DNA from: an uncultured Fusibacter sp. | GTDB taxonomy: Bacteria > Bacillota > Clostridia > Peptostreptococcales > Acidaminobacteraceae | NCBI GenBank assembly: GCA_937958285.1 | Contig: CALFXQ010000338.1 | Span: 1-8,336 of the forward strand | Direction of reading: 5' to 3' | DNA length: 8,336 nucleotides | Shown: in pieces, positions 6,407-8,336 of the stretch | Position numbering within the stretch: position 1 is the first letter of the stretch | How the letters are laid out: each line of letters opens with the position of its first letter | Notes under the pieces: model-generated | The model's input: only the letters and a program-made list of their open reading frames with translations | The model's database searches: none | Told to the model about the DNA's origin: nothing | Translations under genes and position numbers: made by a program

Positions 6407-7360
6407 ATGGAACACTTAAAGGCACTTCAAAGTGCATTGGAAAACAACGTGCAGCGCGTTATCGTAGGCAAATCTCATGTAATCAGACTTATTCACACTG
6501 CGATACTGTGTTCAGGGCATGTACTTTTGGAGGACATTCCTGGCACTGGAAAGACGCTTATGTCAAAGGCCTTGGCAAAATCCCTCAATGCAAGTTTTAG
6601 TCGCATTCAATTCACACCCGACCTATTGCCTTCAGATTTAACGGGGCTCAATTTTTTTAATCAACAAAAGGGCGCTTTTGAGTTTCGCAATGGGCCGCTT
6701 ATGGCAAATATTGTATTAGCAGATGAAATCAATCGCGCAACGCCGAGAACACAAGCGGCACTTCTTGAGGCTATGGCAGAGCAACAGATTACTGTGGATG
6801 GCACAACATATCCATTAGAGGCACCATTTTTAGTACTTGCAACGCAAAATCCAATAGAGACTGGGGGCACCTTCCCATTGCCCGAGGCGCAGCTCGATCG
6901 CTTTTTTATGCAACTGACAATGGGATACCCAACACGAGATGAAGAGGCGTTGATACTCGAGCGATTTGAGCATGCCAACCCCATGGATATTCTCGAAGCA
7001 GTTGTAACCAAAAAACAACTTTTAGAGGCAAGAGAGTTAGTGAAACAGGTAAAGGTAACAGCCGTTGTAAGAGATTACATGCTGTCATTTGTCGATGCAA
7101 CGCGCAATCACGAAATGATCGATATCGGCATTAGTCCAAGGGGAACAATGGCACTCTACAATGGCGCTAAGGCTTACGCTGCCCTCGATGGCAGAACCTT
7201 CGTGACGCCAGACGACGTTCAATCTCTGGTGGTGCCAATATTTGCCCATCGTTTAAAGTTAAGGGAAACCAATTACTTAGGTGAGCTTACAGCGCAAAAC
7301 CTAATCTTAGATATCCTCAAGGCGATTGAGGTCCCCATTGAAATAAGACAGGCTCTTTAA
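6407..7360 (+). CDS. MoxR-family AAA+ ATPase
   Basis: The 317-residue product is a cytoplasmic AAA+ ATPase of the MoxR group, thought to act as a chaperone that matures or activates partner proteins, often von Willebrand A-domain proteins. It carries Walker A IPGTGKT (44-50), Walker B LADEINR (104-110) with Asp106 and Glu107, sensor 1 Asn148 in ATQNP, the LPEAQLDRF signature (158-166) with a probable arginine finger Arg165, and sensor 2 Arg245 in SPRG. The length is typical and all ATPase residues are present. The ATG at 6407 has GGGGG five bases upstream; the alternative ATG at 6395 would add four residues. The stop is one base before a DUF58 gene, the classic partner. Expression may depend on read-through of the terminator just upstream. 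Confidence 0.94.
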   Translation: MEHLKALQSALENNVQRVIVGKSHVIRLIHTAILCSGHVLLEDIPGTGKTLMSKALAKSLNASFSRIQFTPDLLPSDLTGLNFFNQQKGAFEFRNGPLMANIVLADEINRATPRTQAALLEAMAEQQITVDGTTYPLEAPFLVLATQNPIETGGTFPLPEAQLDRFFMQLTMGYPTRDEEALILERFEHANPMDILEAVVTKKQLLEARELVKQVKVTAVVRDYMLSFVDATRNHEMIDIGISPRGTMALYNGAKAYAALDGRTFVTPDDVQSLVVPIFAHRLKLRETNYLGELTAQNLILDILKAIEVPIEIRQAL

Positions 7361-7361
7361 T

Positions 7362-8336
7362 ATGCTGTATATAATTGTGATTCTAGGCCTCTTGGTATTT
7401 ATTGAGGCCTTCTATAAAAAACTACCTACCCTCGCATTAAAACGCGTTGATGTAAGTAGGCAAATAAATCCAATGCGCGTGGTAGAAGGCGATGATGCGG
7501 TGTTAGAAACCACCATTGCTAATCGCAAATTACTACCTTTGCCATGGATACGCCTTCAAAGCACCGTGCCATGGCAGCTGTCGTTTAAAGATGCTAAAAC
7601 CGTGCAAATTCGCAAGGATGAAGCATGCGAACACACGGTGACCTCTTCGTTGTTGTTTTATGAGCGCCTTCAAAGAAAAGATCACTTTACGGCTGTAAAG
7701 CGCGGTTACTACAAACTAGATGCTTGTTTATTTCAGACAGGAGATCTCTTTGGTTGGGTCGACACCGAAATGGTTCTCGATGCCCCGGTGCGTCTTTGGG
7801 TTCACCCCAAAGTGCGACCACTAGATCAATTGATTCAAGACACAAAGAGCTTATATGGCGAGATATCGGTTAAGCGTTGGATTGTACCAGATCCCTTGCT
7901 AATTGCTGGGGCGAGAGATTACACAAACAGAGATCCTTTTTCATCTATAGATTGGAAGGCAACTGCTAGGGCTAATCGCTTACAAGTAAAGCAATACGAT
8001 TATACAGCAGACCGCGCAGTGCAAGTTTTTCTAGATACCCAGTCCCACATTACATTCTGGAAGAACATGAGAAAAGATGCTGTCGAGAAATCAGTTGAGA
8101 TTGCTGCAAGTGTGATACAAGAAGCCATTCAAATTAAAGCGCCTATTGGTTTAGTCGTCAACAATCTCGCCCTCGACGGCAGTCGTTTTATGAACGTTCC
8201 ACAAGGTTTGAGTTCAAGTCATAGAACGGTACTGATGGATACTCTCGCAATGGCCACCGAGTTTAGAACAGAGTGCATGGGCAAAATTATGAGCATCATG
8301 TGTAAAAATCTTGCACAGCATACGGTGATTGTTTTA
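7362..8336 (+). CDS. DUF58 domain protein, MoxR partner, partial at the C-terminus
   Basis: The reading frame gives 325 residues and is still open at the window end. Residues 3-17 are a single strongly hydrophobic segment, probably a membrane anchor. A beta-rich region follows, and the DUF58 core lies at about 182-210: GARDYTNRD, then SIDWKATAR (195-203) and RLQVKQ (206-211), close to the family's usual R-Y-GD--R-IDWKATAR-G-L-V pattern. The segment VFLDTQSH (222-229) sits where the von Willebrand A-like metal site is expected; only the first Asp and one Ser of DxSxS are kept. The start is one base after the moxR stop and has no clear ribosome binding site, so translation is probably coupled to moxR. 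DUF58 proteins are usual MoxR partners, and their biochemical role is poorly defined. Confidence 0.9.
   Translation, partial: MLYIIVILGLLVFIEAFYKKLPTLALKRVDVSRQINPMRVVEGDDAVLETTIANRKLLPLPWIRLQSTVPWQLSFKDAKTVQIRKDEACEHTVTSSLLFYERLQRKDHFTAVKRGYYKLDACLFQTGDLFGWVDTEMVLDAPVRLWVHPKVRPLDQLIQDTKSLYGEISVKRWIVPDPLLIAGARDYTNRDPFSSIDWKATARANRLQVKQYDYTADRAVQVFLDTQSHITFWKNMRKDAVEKSVEIAASVIQEAIQIKAPIGLVVNNLALDGSRFMNVPQGLSSSHRTVLMDTLAMATEFRTECMGKIMSIMCKNLAQHTVIVL

Noticed and set aside
6661..7011. A 116-codon open frame on the minus strand inside moxR
   Set aside because: It is Ser/Cys-rich, low in plausibility, antisense to a clearly conserved AAA+ core, and has no ribosome binding site that I can see.

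Overview
The window looks like chromosomal DNA of a low-to-moderate GC anaerobic member of the Firmicutes (Clostridia-like). Three things point that way: strong AAGGAGG-type Shine-Dalgarno sites in front of several genes; an EFR1-type flavodoxin/ferredoxin fusion, a family of anaerobes; and a gene set of PepF, a long-form PFK, MoxR/DUF58 and a LiaI/LiaF-like small membrane protein. This placement is inference, as no rRNA or other marker gene is present.

Layout: (1) 1-243, minus strand, the 5' part of a small multi-pass membrane protein, cut by the window edge. (2) 244-478, a divergent intergenic region with candidate promoters. (3) 479-3179, plus strand, two tightly coupled genes: an EFR1 flavodoxin-4Fe4S protein, then, one base after its stop, a 622-residue cytoplasmic GAF-GGDEF-HD-GYP protein that carries both a diguanylate cyclase and a putative c-di-GMP phosphodiesterase domain. 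(4) 3233-4291, an ATP-type phosphofructokinase of the Gly/Lys subgroup, ended by a textbook Rho-independent terminator. (5) 4457-6262, M3-family oligoendopeptidase F. (6) 6263-6406, a compact leader with an extended -10 promoter followed within about 70 bases by an intrinsic terminator directly in front of the next start codon, which suggests attenuation. (7) 6407-8336, a MoxR AAA+ ATPase and a DUF58 protein one base apart, the second cut off by the window end.

Functionally these are mostly housekeeping or signalling genes. The EFR1/c-di-GMP pair suggests that redox state and second-messenger turnover may be linked, but no sequence feature proves it. The MoxR-DUF58 pair is a well-known module that usually continues with a transglutaminase-like membrane protein. 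I see no mobile element, CRISPR array, tRNA or rRNA, and no strong sign of a wholly new defence or biosynthetic system. The most worthwhile leads are the promoter-terminator leader before moxR, the bifunctional c-di-GMP protein with its unassigned central region, and the active-site variation of the phosphofructokinase.
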